A stretch of DNA of 64,000 nt from Bacillota bacterium (GTDB lineage: Bacteria > Bacillota > Dethiobacteria > Dethiobacterales > Dethiobacteraceae): contig QLUR01000001.1 in assembly GCA_018725565.1 (NCBI GenBank), positions 1-64,000 of the forward strand. The letters run 5' to 3'. The notes under the pieces were generated by a model. That model searched no databases. It saw only the letters and a program-made list of their open reading frames with translations, and was not told the origin of the DNA. Both the position numbers and the translations under genes were made by a program. Shown here piece after piece: positions 1 to 8,848 of this stretch; the first letter of the stretch is position 1, and each line of letters starts with the position of its first letter.

Positions 1-32
1 CCGGCCTTTGGCCGGATAAGATAAGAATGCCG

Positions 33-98
33 GCCGGATGGCGCAGGAACGGTGGCCGGATGGCGCAGGAACGGTGGCCGGATGGCGCAGGAACGGTG
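33..98. repeat. three perfect tandem copies of a 22-bp unit
   Basis: Three head-to-tail identical copies lie at 33-54, 55-76 and 77-98; each begins GCCGGATGGCGC and ends AACGGTG. There are no spacers, so this is not a CRISPR array. A GGCC-rich palindrome (CCGGCC-TTT-GGCCGG, 1-15) lies just before it. The array directly precedes a 5'-truncated transporter gene. Because 22 is not a multiple of three, each copy shifts the reading frame. Confidence 0.9.
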
Positions 99-134
99 GT
101 CTGAATTAACAAGAATAGCCAAATAGATGCGGAG

Positions 135-794
135 ATGAAAGCTTCCGGCGCACCTATGCCGCCGGCGACTACTTTCGGGGAAAAGCTGGAGAGGATGCGC
201 TTAATAAACTTAGTTACAGGTGTCATGCTGGTAATATTCCTTTATCAACATTTCTCTACCAGGGGTCTGGTCTTGGATCTGAACATTGTGAACTGGACTT
301 TCCTGGCGCTGGGGATTCTTCTTTCTGATTCGCCTATACACTATGTAAGGCTGATGTATGACGGGTCAAGGAACGTTGCGGGGATCCTGCTGCAGTTCCC
401 GTTTTACGCCGGTTTAATGGGAATGATGGTCGGTACCGGACTAGCCGGGGTATTCGCGGGGTGGTTTGTCGCCCTTTCCACAGTAGACACCCTGCCGTTC
501 TTTACCTTCTTCTCCGCAGGTATCCTGAATATGTTTATCCCCTCCGGCGGCGGCCAATGGGCTGTCCAGGGTCCGATAATGCTCGAGGCTGCTAAAACTA
601 TCGGAGTTAGTCCGGCCGTTATTGTTAATGCCGTGGCTTACGGCGACCAATGGACAAATATGATTCAACCTTTCTGGGCAATTCCGCTCCTGGCGGTTGC
701 GGGCCTTAAAATGCGGGACATGATGGGATACTGTTTCATTACTTTGGCGTATACTTTTATTGTGTTCTCAGTATTATTGTTGGTAGCAGCCTGA
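135..794 (+). pseudogene. atoE: 5'-truncated short-chain fatty acid transporter (AtoE family), C-terminal half
   Basis: The 219 residues match the C-terminal half of the AtoE short-chain fatty acid permeases, which normally have about 440-470 residues. Visible are several hydrophobic segments and the family-typical stretch FIPSGGGQWAVQGP followed by GDQWTNMIQPFWAIPLL. The frame is closed upstream by a TGA at 102-104, directly after the 22-bp repeats, and no AtoE-like sequence is readable in the first 100 bases. The ATG at 135 has no properly spaced ribosome site. I infer that the front half was lost or separated by a rearrangement at the repeats. If an intact copy exists elsewhere it would supply substrate to the C4-acid operon downstream. 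It could instead be expressed as a half-transporter, which is less likely. Confidence 0.65.
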
Positions 795-817
795 GCCGAC
801 CCTGATTTCTTAGTCAA

Positions 818-858
818 CAGTCAGGATAGATCTCCAAAAGATCTATCCTGACTGTTTT
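818..858. terminator. strong hairpin terminator between convergent genes
   Basis: A perfect 16-bp stem (818-833 with 839-854) with a 5-nt loop is followed by TTTT on the plus strand. It lies between the convergent ends of the transporter remnant and the sigma-54 activator and may serve both. Confidence 0.85.
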
Positions 859-861
859 CCG

Positions 862-2856
862 CTAACCATTGCGGAAGCCATGCTTTTTTAACTTGCGGTA
901 CAGGGTGGTGCGGGCAATGTTTAGTTCGACTGCTACTTTAGACAAATTATTGTTGTATTTTTTCAATAAGTCAGCGATGATTATTTTTTCGTTTCCCGTT
1001 TCGCAATCTTGATGCGAAGAGGGCTGCTCTGTTAAATGCTTAACTTCTTTAATTTCATCGGGAATGATATCTGCGGTAATGGTGCCGGTTTTGATCGTAT
1101 TGACAATTCTCTCCATGATATTCTGCAATTGCCTTACATTCCCCGGCCACCCGTAGGAAAGTAAAATTTCGCGGGCATCTGGCGCGATATTGTTGATTGG
1201 CTTCTGTTGTTGATTTGCCAGTTTGTGCAGAAAATAGGCAGCAAGATTAATAATGTCGTCTTTACGCTCCCGCAAAGGTACTATATTGATCGTAAGAACG
1301 TTGAGCCTGTAAAAAAGGTCATCCCGGAAATTGCCTTTGTTGGCTTCAAGCCATAAATTTTTGTTGGTCGCAGAAATAATTCTGACGTCAACAGAGATTG
1401 GTTCGCTGCTGCCGATGCGCATGATTCTTTTTTCCTCGATGACGCGCAGTAGCACGGACTGTAATTCAAGGGGCATATCTCCGATTTCGTCAAGAAAAAG
1501 GGTGCCGCCGTCGGCAAGTTCAAATTTTCCGGGATTGCCGCCTTTCTTGGCGCCGGTAAATGCACCTTCGGCATAACCGAATAATTCACTGCCTATTAGG
1601 TCGCGCGGAATTCCTGAGCAGTTTATAGCCAGGAATGGGCCTTCTTTTCGGTCACTGTTGTTGTGGATAGCTTGCGCAAACATTTCTTTGCCTGTGCCGC
1701 TTTCGCCAAGAAGCAGGACATTTGAAGTGCTTTCGGCAGCAGCTTTAGCATGGTCTATGGAGCGCATGAATTTTTCATTGCTGCCAATGATGCAGTCAAA
1801 GGTAAAATGAGCCTGATTGCGTAAAATTTGTTGTACTAGTTTCCTGGTGCGCTTAAGTTCGCTGAGGAGCAGTACTTTACCTTGCAATTCATTATAATCG
1901 GCCTTTATCTGGCGCGAAGTAACAGTGCACTGGATTTTTTGGCGGGAATAAAGATTATAGATGCTTATTTGCTGGTCTGTAACTTCCTCTTTTTGAGCAA
2001 TGATTTTTTTTAGTAAGTTGTTTTGCGGCCCCAGCAAAATGTAGATGTCCTGATTCAATGCTCTGTTTTCGCTGAAACCAAGAAGCTGGCAGCAAGCATG
2101 ATTGATCTGAGTTACTTCCCCTTTTTCATTAACTGCTATAACTCCTTCGGCCATTGAGGCAATAATTTTTTCTTTCTGTGAGTTGGCAAGTTCGCAGCAT
2201 GTCCATGCATTTCTAAGGGCTAACTCATTCTCAATAGCGTAGGCTGCCGCATAAACCATGCCTAGCGTATGGCTGTGAACTTTTTCGTACAGGCCGGTTA
2301 AGCAGAGGATACCGATAAACCTGTTATCCGCCGGGTTGGTGATTGGCGCGGCAGAGCACGTCCACCTGTGTGAGCACTTGCAGTAATGTTCGTAGGCGAA
2401 AATTTGCAGCGGCTTACCTACTACAAGGGTTGTTCCTACAGCATTAGTGCCGGCAGAGCGCTCACTCCAGTTTGCACCGACCTTGAAGTTGCCATTCTGA
2501 GCGGTAGACGCTATTTCCTGGTCGCCGATTATTTTAAGCAAATAACCTTCGTTATCGGCCAGTGATACGATAAACCCCGAACCTGCGACAAAATGGTAAA
2601 GCTTTTCCATGATGGGGAGAGCGACACTTATTAGTTCCTGATTTTTGGCACACCTGTTATCAAGACCTTGAAAGCTGATAACTTCTTCCACCTGAGTCTG
2701 AAGGGGAGAAACGCCCCATTTTCTGCATCTTTCCCAGGAATCAAGAACAATTTGCCTGATTTCACTGTGTTGGGGAAGCCCTCCGGATATATATTCCTGC
2801 CAAACTTTTTTTAACATTTCCTGTCTGTTTGAAACCAGCAAGGCCAACTCCCCCAT
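862..2856 (-). CDS. sigma-54-dependent transcriptional activator (AcoR-like)
   Basis: This 664-residue enhancer-binding protein has a GAF-type sensor region (about 75-215, with the AcoR-like SWERCRKWGVSP at 40-51), a PAS-like region (about 225-320), a sigma-54 AAA+ domain and a Fis-type helix-turn-helix at the C-terminus (NLSKVAVELNIARTTLYRKL). In the AAA+ domain Walker A is GESGTGKE (384-391), the sigma-54 contact loop is GAFTGA (431-436) and Walker B is LFLDE (453-457). There is no phosphoreceiver domain, so it probably senses a small molecule directly. It is divergent from the CoA-transferase operon, whose upstream region holds a sigma-54 promoter. I infer that it activates that operon in response to the substrate or its CoA ester. 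The first ATG has AGGA almost abutting it; the ATG at codon 14 is an alternative start. Confidence 0.92.
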   Translation of the reverse strand: MGELALLVSNRQEMLKKVWQEYISGGLPQHSEIRQIVLDSWERCRKWGVSPLQTQVEEVISFQGLDNRCAKNQELISVALPIMEKLYHFVAGSGFIVSLADNEGYLLKIIGDQEIASTAQNGNFKVGANWSERSAGTNAVGTTLVVGKPLQIFAYEHYCKCSHRWTCSAAPITNPADNRFIGILCLTGLYEKVHSHTLGMVYAAAYAIENELALRNAWTCCELANSQKEKIIASMAEGVIAVNEKGEVTQINHACCQLLGFSENRALNQDIYILLGPQNNLLKKIIAQKEEVTDQQISIYNLYSRQKIQCTVTSRQIKADYNELQGKVLLLSELKRTRKLVQQILRNQAHFTFDCIIGSNEKFMRSIDHAKAAAESTSNVLLLGESGTGKEMFAQAIHNNSDRKEGPFLAINCSGIPRDLIGSELFGYAEGAFTGAKKGGNPGKFELADGGTLFLDEIGDMPLELQSVLLRVIEEKRIMRIGSSEPISVDVRIISATNKNLWLEANKGNFRDDLFYRLNVLTINIVPLRERKDDIINLAAYFLHKLANQQQKPINNIAPDAREILLSYGWPGNVRQLQNIMERIVNTIKTGTITADIIPDEIKEVKHLTEQPSSHQDCETGNEKIIIADLLKKYNNNLSKVAVELNIARTTLYRKLKKHGFRNG

Positions 2857-3173
2857 TCCTGTTTGTTAATGTTAATTATAGGAATATATCGCTGCGCCGT
2901 AGCGGCCGCGTCAGTCAGGTGTAGCGCTGCACAACTGCTGAAATTGATATTTGCGCGGAGCCCCGCAGCAAAAACGCTACTAAAAATAGTGCTTGGTTTC
3001 TTAAAATAACTGCAGCACAAGTTCTTGGCATAAAACTTGCATTAACTCTATTAATTAATACAGGGTTCTAAAAATAAGTATAAAGCAAATCGGATAAGGT
3101 GTAAAGGGATTCTATTGTTAGCCTGCTACAAAACGATACAGTTTTTCAAAGTATTAATGCGAGGTGAAAATTT
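2857..3173 (+). promoter_or_regulatory. divergent regulatory region with candidate activator sites
   Basis: This 317-bp gap separates the sigma-54 activator from the catabolic operon. It contains the -24/-12 promoter annotated separately and an imperfect palindrome GTGTAGCGCTGCAC (2919-2932, 12 of 14 symmetric), about 120 bp before the predicted transcription start. That is a normal distance for an enhancer-bound activator. Related GC-rich half sites occur nearby (CTGCGCCGTAGCGG around 2892). No gene is seen here. Confidence 0.5.
3026..3041 (+). promoter_or_regulatory. sigma-54 (-24/-12) promoter
   Basis: TGGCATAAAACTTGCA fits the sigma-54 consensus TGGCAYRNNNNTTGCW at every defined position, with the invariant GG and GC 10 nt apart. 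Transcription should start near 3053, giving a leader of about 120 nt to the CoA-transferase start. The divergent gene encodes a sigma-54 activator, which supports the call. Confidence 0.9.
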
Positions 3174-4109
3174 ATGTTTACTGCCCCTGAAGGAAAAAGA
3201 AAAAGCGCTGATAAGACTATGACGCTGACTGAAGCATTCAAACTGTTTATTAATAATGGAGACAGCATTGCTTTCAGCGGCATGGGGGGGTCTCAGTGCG
3301 TAGCTCACACTTATGAGCTTATCCGTCTTGGCTATAGAGGCATGACACTCTTTGGGGACAGCCCTTGCGAGGCCGGTGATATGTTAATAGGTGCCGGGGT
3401 GGTTAACAGGATTGAGGTGGCTTGGTGTGCTTATGCGGTAGCAGGTTTGGGCCATAACTACCGGCGTGCGGTGGAAGAAAGTATCCCGGCAAAAATTGAG
3501 GTGAAAGAATATTCGAATTATACAATGGGTCTGCGATTCCTGAGCGGAGCGATGAACTTGCCATTTTTACCGACCAAATCCTTGCTGGGCTCGGATTTGC
3601 CGACGTATAACCCTGAAATCAAAGAAATGGAGTGTCCTTACACAGGAGAAAGGTTAGCTCTGGTTCCCGCGGCCAGGCCTGATGTGGCTGTAGTTCATGT
3701 TTCCCGTGCTGACAAGCGTGGTAACTGTCAAAACCTTGGTTTTATATCTAACGCGGAAAATATTGGCCGGGCAGCCAAAAAAACGATAGTTACCTGCGAA
3801 GAATTGGTTAGCACTGACGAAATCAGGCGCAATGCCAATCTGACGTTTCTGCCGGAATATTGTGTGGATGCAGTGGTAGAAGTGCCTTTTGCCTCTCATC
3901 CTTGGAATTTCCCCTATGCTTATGCTTATGATATCCCTTTTCATGCGCAGCAGATGGAGGCTTACCGTACCAGAGAAGGGTTTCTCAATTGGTTGGATGA
4001 ATGGTGTTTTGCTGCGGGTAGCTGGGATGGTTATTTGCGTAAGGTGGGATGGGACCGTCTTTTTAAGCTGCAGCAGGTAGAAAGGCGCTTTACGTTATCT
4101 TCGATATAA
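3174..4109 (+). CDS. CoA-transferase subunit A (glutaconate CoA-transferase-like)
   Basis: This 311-residue protein belongs to CoA-transferase family I, alpha subunit, closest in feel to GctA of glutaconate CoA-transferase. The glycine-rich N-terminal motif (IAFSGMGGSQCVAHTYEL, about residues 30-50) and the VVHVSRADKRGNCQNLG stretch are characteristic. It should pair with the next gene to move CoA from acetyl-CoA or another donor onto a carboxylic acid. The start has GAGGTGA before it. It is the first gene downstream of the sigma-54 promoter. Given the dehydratase two genes on, 4-hydroxybutyrate or a related C4 acid is a plausible substrate; glutaconate or another acid cannot be excluded. Confidence 0.87.
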   Translation: MFTAPEGKRKSADKTMTLTEAFKLFINNGDSIAFSGMGGSQCVAHTYELIRLGYRGMTLFGDSPCEAGDMLIGAGVVNRIEVAWCAYAVAGLGHNYRRAVEESIPAKIEVKEYSNYTMGLRFLSGAMNLPFLPTKSLLGSDLPTYNPEIKEMECPYTGERLALVPAARPDVAVVHVSRADKRGNCQNLGFISNAENIGRAAKKTIVTCEELVSTDEIRRNANLTFLPEYCVDAVVEVPFASHPWNFPYAYAYDIPFHAQQMEAYRTREGFLNWLDEWCFAAGSWDGYLRKVGWDRLFKLQQVERRFTLSSI

Positions 4110-4137
4110 GAGAGCATGTAAGAAAGGAGTGTCAAAT

Positions 4138-5028
4138 ATGGTTTATGCCACCGATTACACACTGGCTGAGCTTCTGGTAGCTACTGCTGCACGGGAAATA
4201 AAAGACGGCGATGTTGTTTTTGTTGGCGTAGGAATTCCTGGCCTGGGGGCTGGCTTGGCAAGGTTGACACATGCGCCCAATATGATAATGGCCATGGAGT
4301 GCGGCAGCATTGGTTCCCAGGCCTACAGGCTGGTGCTTGGTATCGGCGATAATGCCTGTGTTGAAAACGCAATCTGCAACACTTCGTTATGGCGGCTTTT
4401 TTCTGATCAGCAGAGAGGATATTTTGATGTTGGGATGGTGGGGGGCGCTCAAGTAGATAAGTATGGCAACCTAAACAGCACGGTAATCATTGACAACCGC
4501 AGTTACCAGCAGCCGAAGACCAGGCTGCCTGGCAGTGGCGGGGCAAACGATATTGCCAGTTCAGCGCGTAAAACAATCTTAATGATTAACATGCAGGCCA
4601 GGCGTTTTATAGAAAAAGTGGATTACATTACCTCGCCGGGATATCTCGATGGCTACGATGCTCGCGAAAGAGCAGGCTTGCCTGGCGGCGGCCCTGCGGC
4701 AATAATTACTGACAAGTGTATCATGCGCTTTTGCCCTGTGACAAAAGAGGCGTATGTTGCCAGTGTGCATCCGGGTGTAACGATTGAGGAGGTAAAGTCC
4801 CTGGTTAGCTGGAATCTGAAAGTCAGCCCGGATTTGCAGAAAACGGAGCCGCCTACGGCTGAACAGGTCAAGATAACCAGAACACTTGATCCCGAAGGTA
4901 TCTACTTGCGCGGAGGCCTCAGGAACCTGACATTTGACCGGTATATTGAGATGCTGGAAAATTCAAGGGATGTTTTATCAAAAGCCTTTATGAAGAAGCT
5001 ATATAACGGGAGTGCGGACAGATGCTGA
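4138..5028 (+). CDS. CoA-transferase subunit B (glutaconate CoA-transferase-like)
   Basis: This is the beta subunit of the same heteromeric CoA-transferase, 296 residues. I chose the ATG at 4138 rather than the GTG at 4129 because AAAGGAG (4122-4128) is then 9 nt away, whereas the GTG abuts it. With this start the glutamate of MAMECGSIGS is residue 54, the same number as the active-site Glu54 known in Acidaminococcus GctB. That Glu forms the acyl-CoA thioester intermediate. The SPGYLDG and LPGGGPAAIITD stretches are also family-typical. It overlaps the next gene by 7 bp. Confidence 0.87.
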   Translation: MVYATDYTLAELLVATAAREIKDGDVVFVGVGIPGLGAGLARLTHAPNMIMAMECGSIGSQAYRLVLGIGDNACVENAICNTSLWRLFSDQQRGYFDVGMVGGAQVDKYGNLNSTVIIDNRSYQQPKTRLPGSGGANDIASSARKTILMINMQARRFIEKVDYITSPGYLDGYDARERAGLPGGGPAAIITDKCIMRFCPVTKEAYVASVHPGVTIEEVKSLVSWNLKVSPDLQKTEPPTAEQVKITRTLDPEGIYLRGGLRNLTFDRYIEMLENSRDVLSKAFMKKLYNGSADRC

Positions 5029-5783
5029 CAGAATTTTTGTTAAAAGATAAGATTGCTGTAGTTACTGGTGCTACCAAGGGGATAGGCCGGGGTATGGCTC
5101 AAGGCCTGGCCGGCGCAGGTGCAAACATTGTAATCGTAAGCCGTAACCAGCACGAGTGCGACGCAGTTGCCAGCGAACTGCAAGACCAGGGTGCGGTGTC
5201 GTTTGCTTATGCTGCTGACCTTCGTGACCTTGCCTCAATAAAAGAGCTGGTAGGTGCGGTGGTAAATCACTTTGGCCGGATTGATATCCTGGTTAACAAT
5301 GCCGGAGTTGCCGTAACAAAAGCTCCTGAGGCAATGACGGAAGAAGAGTGGAACTTTGTTATTGATCTTAATCTTAAAGGAGCATTTTTTACGGCTCAGC
5401 AAGTGGGTCTGCAGATGATTAAACAGCAATATGGAAAAATCATCAATATTGGCTCAATTTTTGGATTTGTTGGAGATGGTAACATTGTTTCTTACTGTGT
5501 CAGCAAGGGAGGGATTATCCAAATGACTAAATCACTGGCCTTGGCTTGGGCCCGACATAACATAAACGTAAATGTTATTGCTCCGGGATATATCGAAACT
5601 GAGCTGAACAAAGAAACAATTAACGCCGAGAAAGTTTTTACCCATCTGATTAGAAATACTCCGCTGCGCAGGCTGGGGGAGGTGAAAGATATCGTGGGAG
5701 CTGCTGTGTTTCTCGCCTCTGCAGCGTCCGATTATATGACCGGGCAAAGTATCGTGATCGATGGCGGTTGGGTAGCACACTAG
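5022..5783 (+). CDS. short-chain dehydrogenase/reductase (FabG-like)
   Basis: This 253-residue classical SDR has the NAD(P)-binding TGATKGIGRG near residue 17, the NNAG motif, and a catalytic Ser-Tyr-Lys arrangement (GSIFGF then YCVSK). The C-terminus ends SIVIDGGW as in FabG and 3-hydroxybutyrate dehydrogenases. Its start overlaps the end of the CoA-transferase beta gene, so it is translationally linked to it. The operon also has a separate 3-hydroxyacyl-CoA dehydrogenase, so this enzyme may act on a different alcohol/ketone, for example the free hydroxy acid. The substrate cannot be read from the sequence. Confidence 0.85.
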   Translation: MLTEFLLKDKIAVVTGATKGIGRGMAQGLAGAGANIVIVSRNQHECDAVASELQDQGAVSFAYAADLRDLASIKELVGAVVNHFGRIDILVNNAGVAVTKAPEAMTEEEWNFVIDLNLKGAFFTAQQVGLQMIKQQYGKIINIGSIFGFVGDGNIVSYCVSKGGIIQMTKSLALAWARHNINVNVIAPGYIETELNKETINAEKVFTHLIRNTPLRRLGEVKDIVGAAVFLASAASDYMTGQSIVIDGGWVAH

Positions 5784-5841
5784 TGCTTAATCTATTTATT
5801 AAAATATTACTGATGAATTTTAAAAAGAGGAAGTGTTTTAG

Positions 5842-7290
5842 ATGATGACAGGCGAACAGTATGTTGAAAGCTTGCGCAAGTTAAAAACAGTTGTCTACGC
5901 GTTTGGGGAAAGGCTGGATAACTTTGTGGATCATCCACTGATCAGGCCTCATATCAACGCGGCGGCAGCTACTTATGACATGGCCCATGACCCGGAGTTT
6001 GAAGATCTGGTTGCGGCGACATCGCACCTGACAGGGGAAAAAATCAATCGCTTTACCCATATTCATCACAGCACAGACGACCTGATCAAGAAAGTAAAGA
6101 TGCTGCGGGCTATTTCACAGCGCACCGGCTCCTGCTACCAGCGTTGCGTAGGGTTCGACGGCATTAATGCGCTGTACTCCGTCACCTATGAAATCGACCA
6201 GAAATACGGCACCACTTATCACGCGAGAATGAAAGATTACGTGTTATATCTGCAAAAGACGGATAAGATGGTCGCCGGCTCGATGACAGACCCTAAGGGA
6301 GACAGGAGCTTGCCTCCCGGCAAGCAGGCTGACCCAGATATGTATGTTCATATAATTGAAAAAAATGACAGGGGAATTGTCATTCGTGGAGCAAAGGCTC
6401 ACCAGACAGGTGTCGTCAACTCGCATGAAATGCTGATTATGCCGACTATTGCTTTGGATGAAGCAGACAAAGATTATGCGGTTGCATGTGCTATTCCGGT
6501 TGACGCACCCGGTGTTTTGCATATCTTTGGCCGGCAGACGAATGATACGCGCAAATTTGATGAGATGGATCAGGGCAATGCTTGTTATGGTGCGGTAGGC
6601 GGTGAGGCGCTGTCCGTGTTGGAAGATGTCTTTGTGCCCTGGGAGAGGGTGTTCATGTGTGGAGAGTATGATTTTGCCGGTATGCTGGTTGAGCGTTTTG
6701 CCAGTTACCATCGCCAGAATTACGGCGGGTGCAAAGGAGGGGTCAGCGATATCGTTATCGGAGCCACGACCGCTATGGCAGAAATGAATGGTGTGGCAAA
6801 AGCCTCACATATCAGGGATAAAGTTGCCGAAATGATTCATCTGGCCGAAACAATCTATTGCGGCTCGCTGGCCTGTTCCAGCCAAGGCAGGGCGCTGCCC
6901 TGCGGTTCATATTTCGTCGATCCGCTGCTGGCAAATGTCACAAAACTTAATGTAACCCGCAACATTTATGAAATCAGCCGGTTGAGTCACGATATTGCCG
7001 GAGGACTCCTGGCAACTATGCCTTCAGAGCAAGACCTAAAACACCCCGAGATTGGCAAGTACGTGGAGAAGTACAGCAAAGGCATAACTTCTGTGCCTGT
7101 CATTGATCGCTTGCGAATGGTAAGGTTGCTGGAAAACATGACGGGTGGTACGGCTCTGGTGGAAAGCATGCATGGAGCGGGTTCGCCCCAGGCGCAGCGT
7201 GTTATGATCTTGCGCCAGGGCAACCTTCCCCATAAGGTAAAAATGGCCAAGAGATTAGCTAACCTTGACAAGTCGGGCAATGAAAGATAA
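5842..7290 (+). CDS. abfD: 4-hydroxybutyryl-CoA dehydratase / vinylacetyl-CoA delta-isomerase
   Basis: This 482-residue flavin and [4Fe-4S] enzyme converts 4-hydroxybutyryl-CoA to crotonyl-CoA and isomerises vinylacetyl-CoA. It matches the Clostridium aminobutyricum enzyme from end to end, as I recall that sequence, including GAKAHQTG and a C-terminal SMHGAGSPQAQR. The cluster ligands known there (Cys99, Cys103, His292, Cys299) appear here as C98 and C102 in SCYQRC, H290 in SYHRQ and C297 in YGGCKGG, with nearly identical spacing. That makes 4-hydroxyphenylacetate hydroxylase, the distant flavin relative, unlikely. It lies in an operon with CoA-transferase, thiolase and hydroxyacyl-CoA dehydrogenase. 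The crotonyl-CoA product would need a crotonase, which is not in this cluster. Confidence 0.93.
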   Translation: MMTGEQYVESLRKLKTVVYAFGERLDNFVDHPLIRPHINAAAATYDMAHDPEFEDLVAATSHLTGEKINRFTHIHHSTDDLIKKVKMLRAISQRTGSCYQRCVGFDGINALYSVTYEIDQKYGTTYHARMKDYVLYLQKTDKMVAGSMTDPKGDRSLPPGKQADPDMYVHIIEKNDRGIVIRGAKAHQTGVVNSHEMLIMPTIALDEADKDYAVACAIPVDAPGVLHIFGRQTNDTRKFDEMDQGNACYGAVGGEALSVLEDVFVPWERVFMCGEYDFAGMLVERFASYHRQNYGGCKGGVSDIVIGATTAMAEMNGVAKASHIRDKVAEMIHLAETIYCGSLACSSQGRALPCGSYFVDPLLANVTKLNVTRNIYEISRLSHDIAGGLLATMPSEQDLKHPEIGKYVEKYSKGITSVPVIDRLRMVRLLENMTGGTALVESMHGAGSPQAQRVMILRQGNLPHKVKMAKRLANLDKSGNER

Positions 7291-7309
7291 CTGCCTGCGA
7301 TTTCGTTGA

Positions 7310-7633
7310 ATGGACAGTGTAATGCTTAAAGTGGCAGTTAAGTTTTGCGGAAATTGCAACCCGCAGATATCAGTCAGCGAAATTTTGCGGGAAATTCAAG
7401 AAAAAGCTGCCGGAATCTTGCCAGGAGTAGAATTTGTTTACCAGGGAGCAGAGGAGGCCGATTTGCTGCTGGTAATCAGTGGCTGCCCTGTGGATTGTGC
7501 GGAGAGACCTCAAGGAATCTCCCGCGAGATAGTTGTGGCCGGGGAATCTGTTAATTATGTTACCTGCGGCTTGAGCGGGTTAAGTTCACAGGTCGTCAAT
7601 TTGTTGAAGAACTTATTAAATTGGGAGGAGTAA
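7310..7633 (+). CDS. small Cys protein of unknown function in the C4-acid operon
   Basis: I do not recognise this 107-residue protein. It has two Cys pairs, FCGNC (C13, C16) and GCPVDC (C59, C63), plus C86 in YVTCG, within an alternating beta/alpha pattern reminiscent of a small thioredoxin-like or metal-binding fold. It sits between the dehydratase and the thiolase, and its stop codon lies inside the thiolase ribosome-binding region, so it is part of the operon. The ATG at 7310 has no clear ribosome site; the ATG at 7322 is equally possible. A role in cluster maturation, redox protection or electron transfer for the oxygen-sensitive dehydratase is a guess from position only. Confidence 0.7.
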   Translation: MDSVMLKVAVKFCGNCNPQISVSEILREIQEKAAGILPGVEFVYQGAEEADLLLVISGCPVDCAERPQGISREIVVAGESVNYVTCGLSGLSSQVVNLLKNLLNWEE

Positions 7634-7638
7634 TCAAT

Positions 7639-8820
7639 TTGGGTAAAGAGATTGTGATTATTGGTGGCTGCCGTTCCCCGATAGGTGATTTTGGCGGAGC
7701 ATTTAAGGATTTTTTGCCATCAGACCTTACTGTTCCAGTGCTGCAAGCCTTGATTGACAGAACCGGTGTTGATAAAGCGCTGGTTGAAGAAGTAATACTT
7801 GGCCAGTGCATCCAGCGGTCCGATGAAGCCAATACTGCTCGTGTGGCGGCTCTAAAGGCCGGTTTTCCCAAAGAGACCACAGGGGTAACGGTGCAAAGGC
7901 AGTGCAGCTCTGCAATGCAGGCGATCATCCAAGGCTATCATGAATTGTATCACGGCGACGTTGAGATGGTGATTGCCGGTGGCGTAGAGATAATGAGCTC
8001 TTCGCCTTTTGTTCTGAAAAGCGCCCGATGGGGCCAGCGGCTGCAACACGGCGCCATGTGTGACACTGTATGGGAGGTTCTGAGTGACCCCGTAGCTCAC
8101 CTGATGATGGGTGAAACAGCAGAAAATCTGGCGGAGAAATACAGCATTACACGCGATGAACAGGATCAGGTAGCTTTCCAAAGCCACGCAAAAGCTGTTA
8201 AAGCTACTAAAGAAGCGGTTTTCGGTGAGGAAATAGTGCCCATTACAGTTCCCAGGGGCAAAAAGACCCCGTTACTGGTTGACAAAGATGAACATCCTCG
8301 TGATGATATCAGCCTAGAGAAACTTGCACAATTGCCCACCGTTTTCCGTAAAAACGGTACAGTTACAGCCGGTAATTCTTCCGGCATTAATGACGGTGCG
8401 GCGGCGGTATTAATGACTACAACGGACCGCGCAAAGCAGCTGGGGTTAAGGCCTATGGGCAGAATTGTTTCATTTGCCTGGGCTGGTGTTGAACCGGAGT
8501 TAATGGGTTACGGCCCGGTGCCGGCAACGAGGAAAGCATTGCAAAGGGCAGGCTTAACCATTGAGGATATTGAACTGATTGAGGTAAACGAAGCATTTGC
8601 CGCTCAATACCTGGTCTGTGAGAAGTTATTGGGTCTAAATAGGGAAATCACCAACGTAAATGGCAGCGGTATTGCGCTTGGACATCCGGTCGGCTGTACA
8701 GGGACACGTATCGTAGTTACACTGCTGCATGAAATGACAAGACGCAACCTTCGTTACGGTCTGGCAACATTATGCGTCGGTGGGGGTATCGGTATGACTC
8801 TGATTGTGGAAAGGATTTGA
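7639..8820 (+). CDS. thlA: acetyl-CoA acetyltransferase (thiolase)
   Basis: This is a thiolase II enzyme of 393 residues that cleaves acetoacetyl-CoA to two acetyl-CoA, or the reverse. With the TTG start at 7639 (GGGAGGAG about 9 nt upstream) the nucleophilic cysteine in RQCSSAMQ is C89, the position usual for biosynthetic thiolases. The other catalytic motifs are GHPVGCTGTR and CVGGGIGM near the C-terminus. An in-frame TTG at 7621 would lie inside the Shine-Dalgarno and is rejected. In the operon it would complete degradation of C4 acyl-CoA to acetyl-CoA. Confidence 0.93.
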   Translation: MGKEIVIIGGCRSPIGDFGGAFKDFLPSDLTVPVLQALIDRTGVDKALVEEVILGQCIQRSDEANTARVAALKAGFPKETTGVTVQRQCSSAMQAIIQGYHELYHGDVEMVIAGGVEIMSSSPFVLKSARWGQRLQHGAMCDTVWEVLSDPVAHLMMGETAENLAEKYSITRDEQDQVAFQSHAKAVKATKEAVFGEEIVPITVPRGKKTPLLVDKDEHPRDDISLEKLAQLPTVFRKNGTVTAGNSSGINDGAAAVLMTTTDRAKQLGLRPMGRIVSFAWAGVEPELMGYGPVPATRKALQRAGLTIEDIELIEVNEAFAAQYLVCEKLLGLNREITNVNGSGIALGHPVGCTGTRIVVTLLHEMTRRNLRYGLATLCVGGGIGMTLIVERI

Positions 8821-8848
8821 TTTGCATTGCCGGAGGAGATGAGCTTGC

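Noticed and set aside
33-98. 22-bp repeats considered as a CRISPR array
   Set aside because: The copies abut without spacers.
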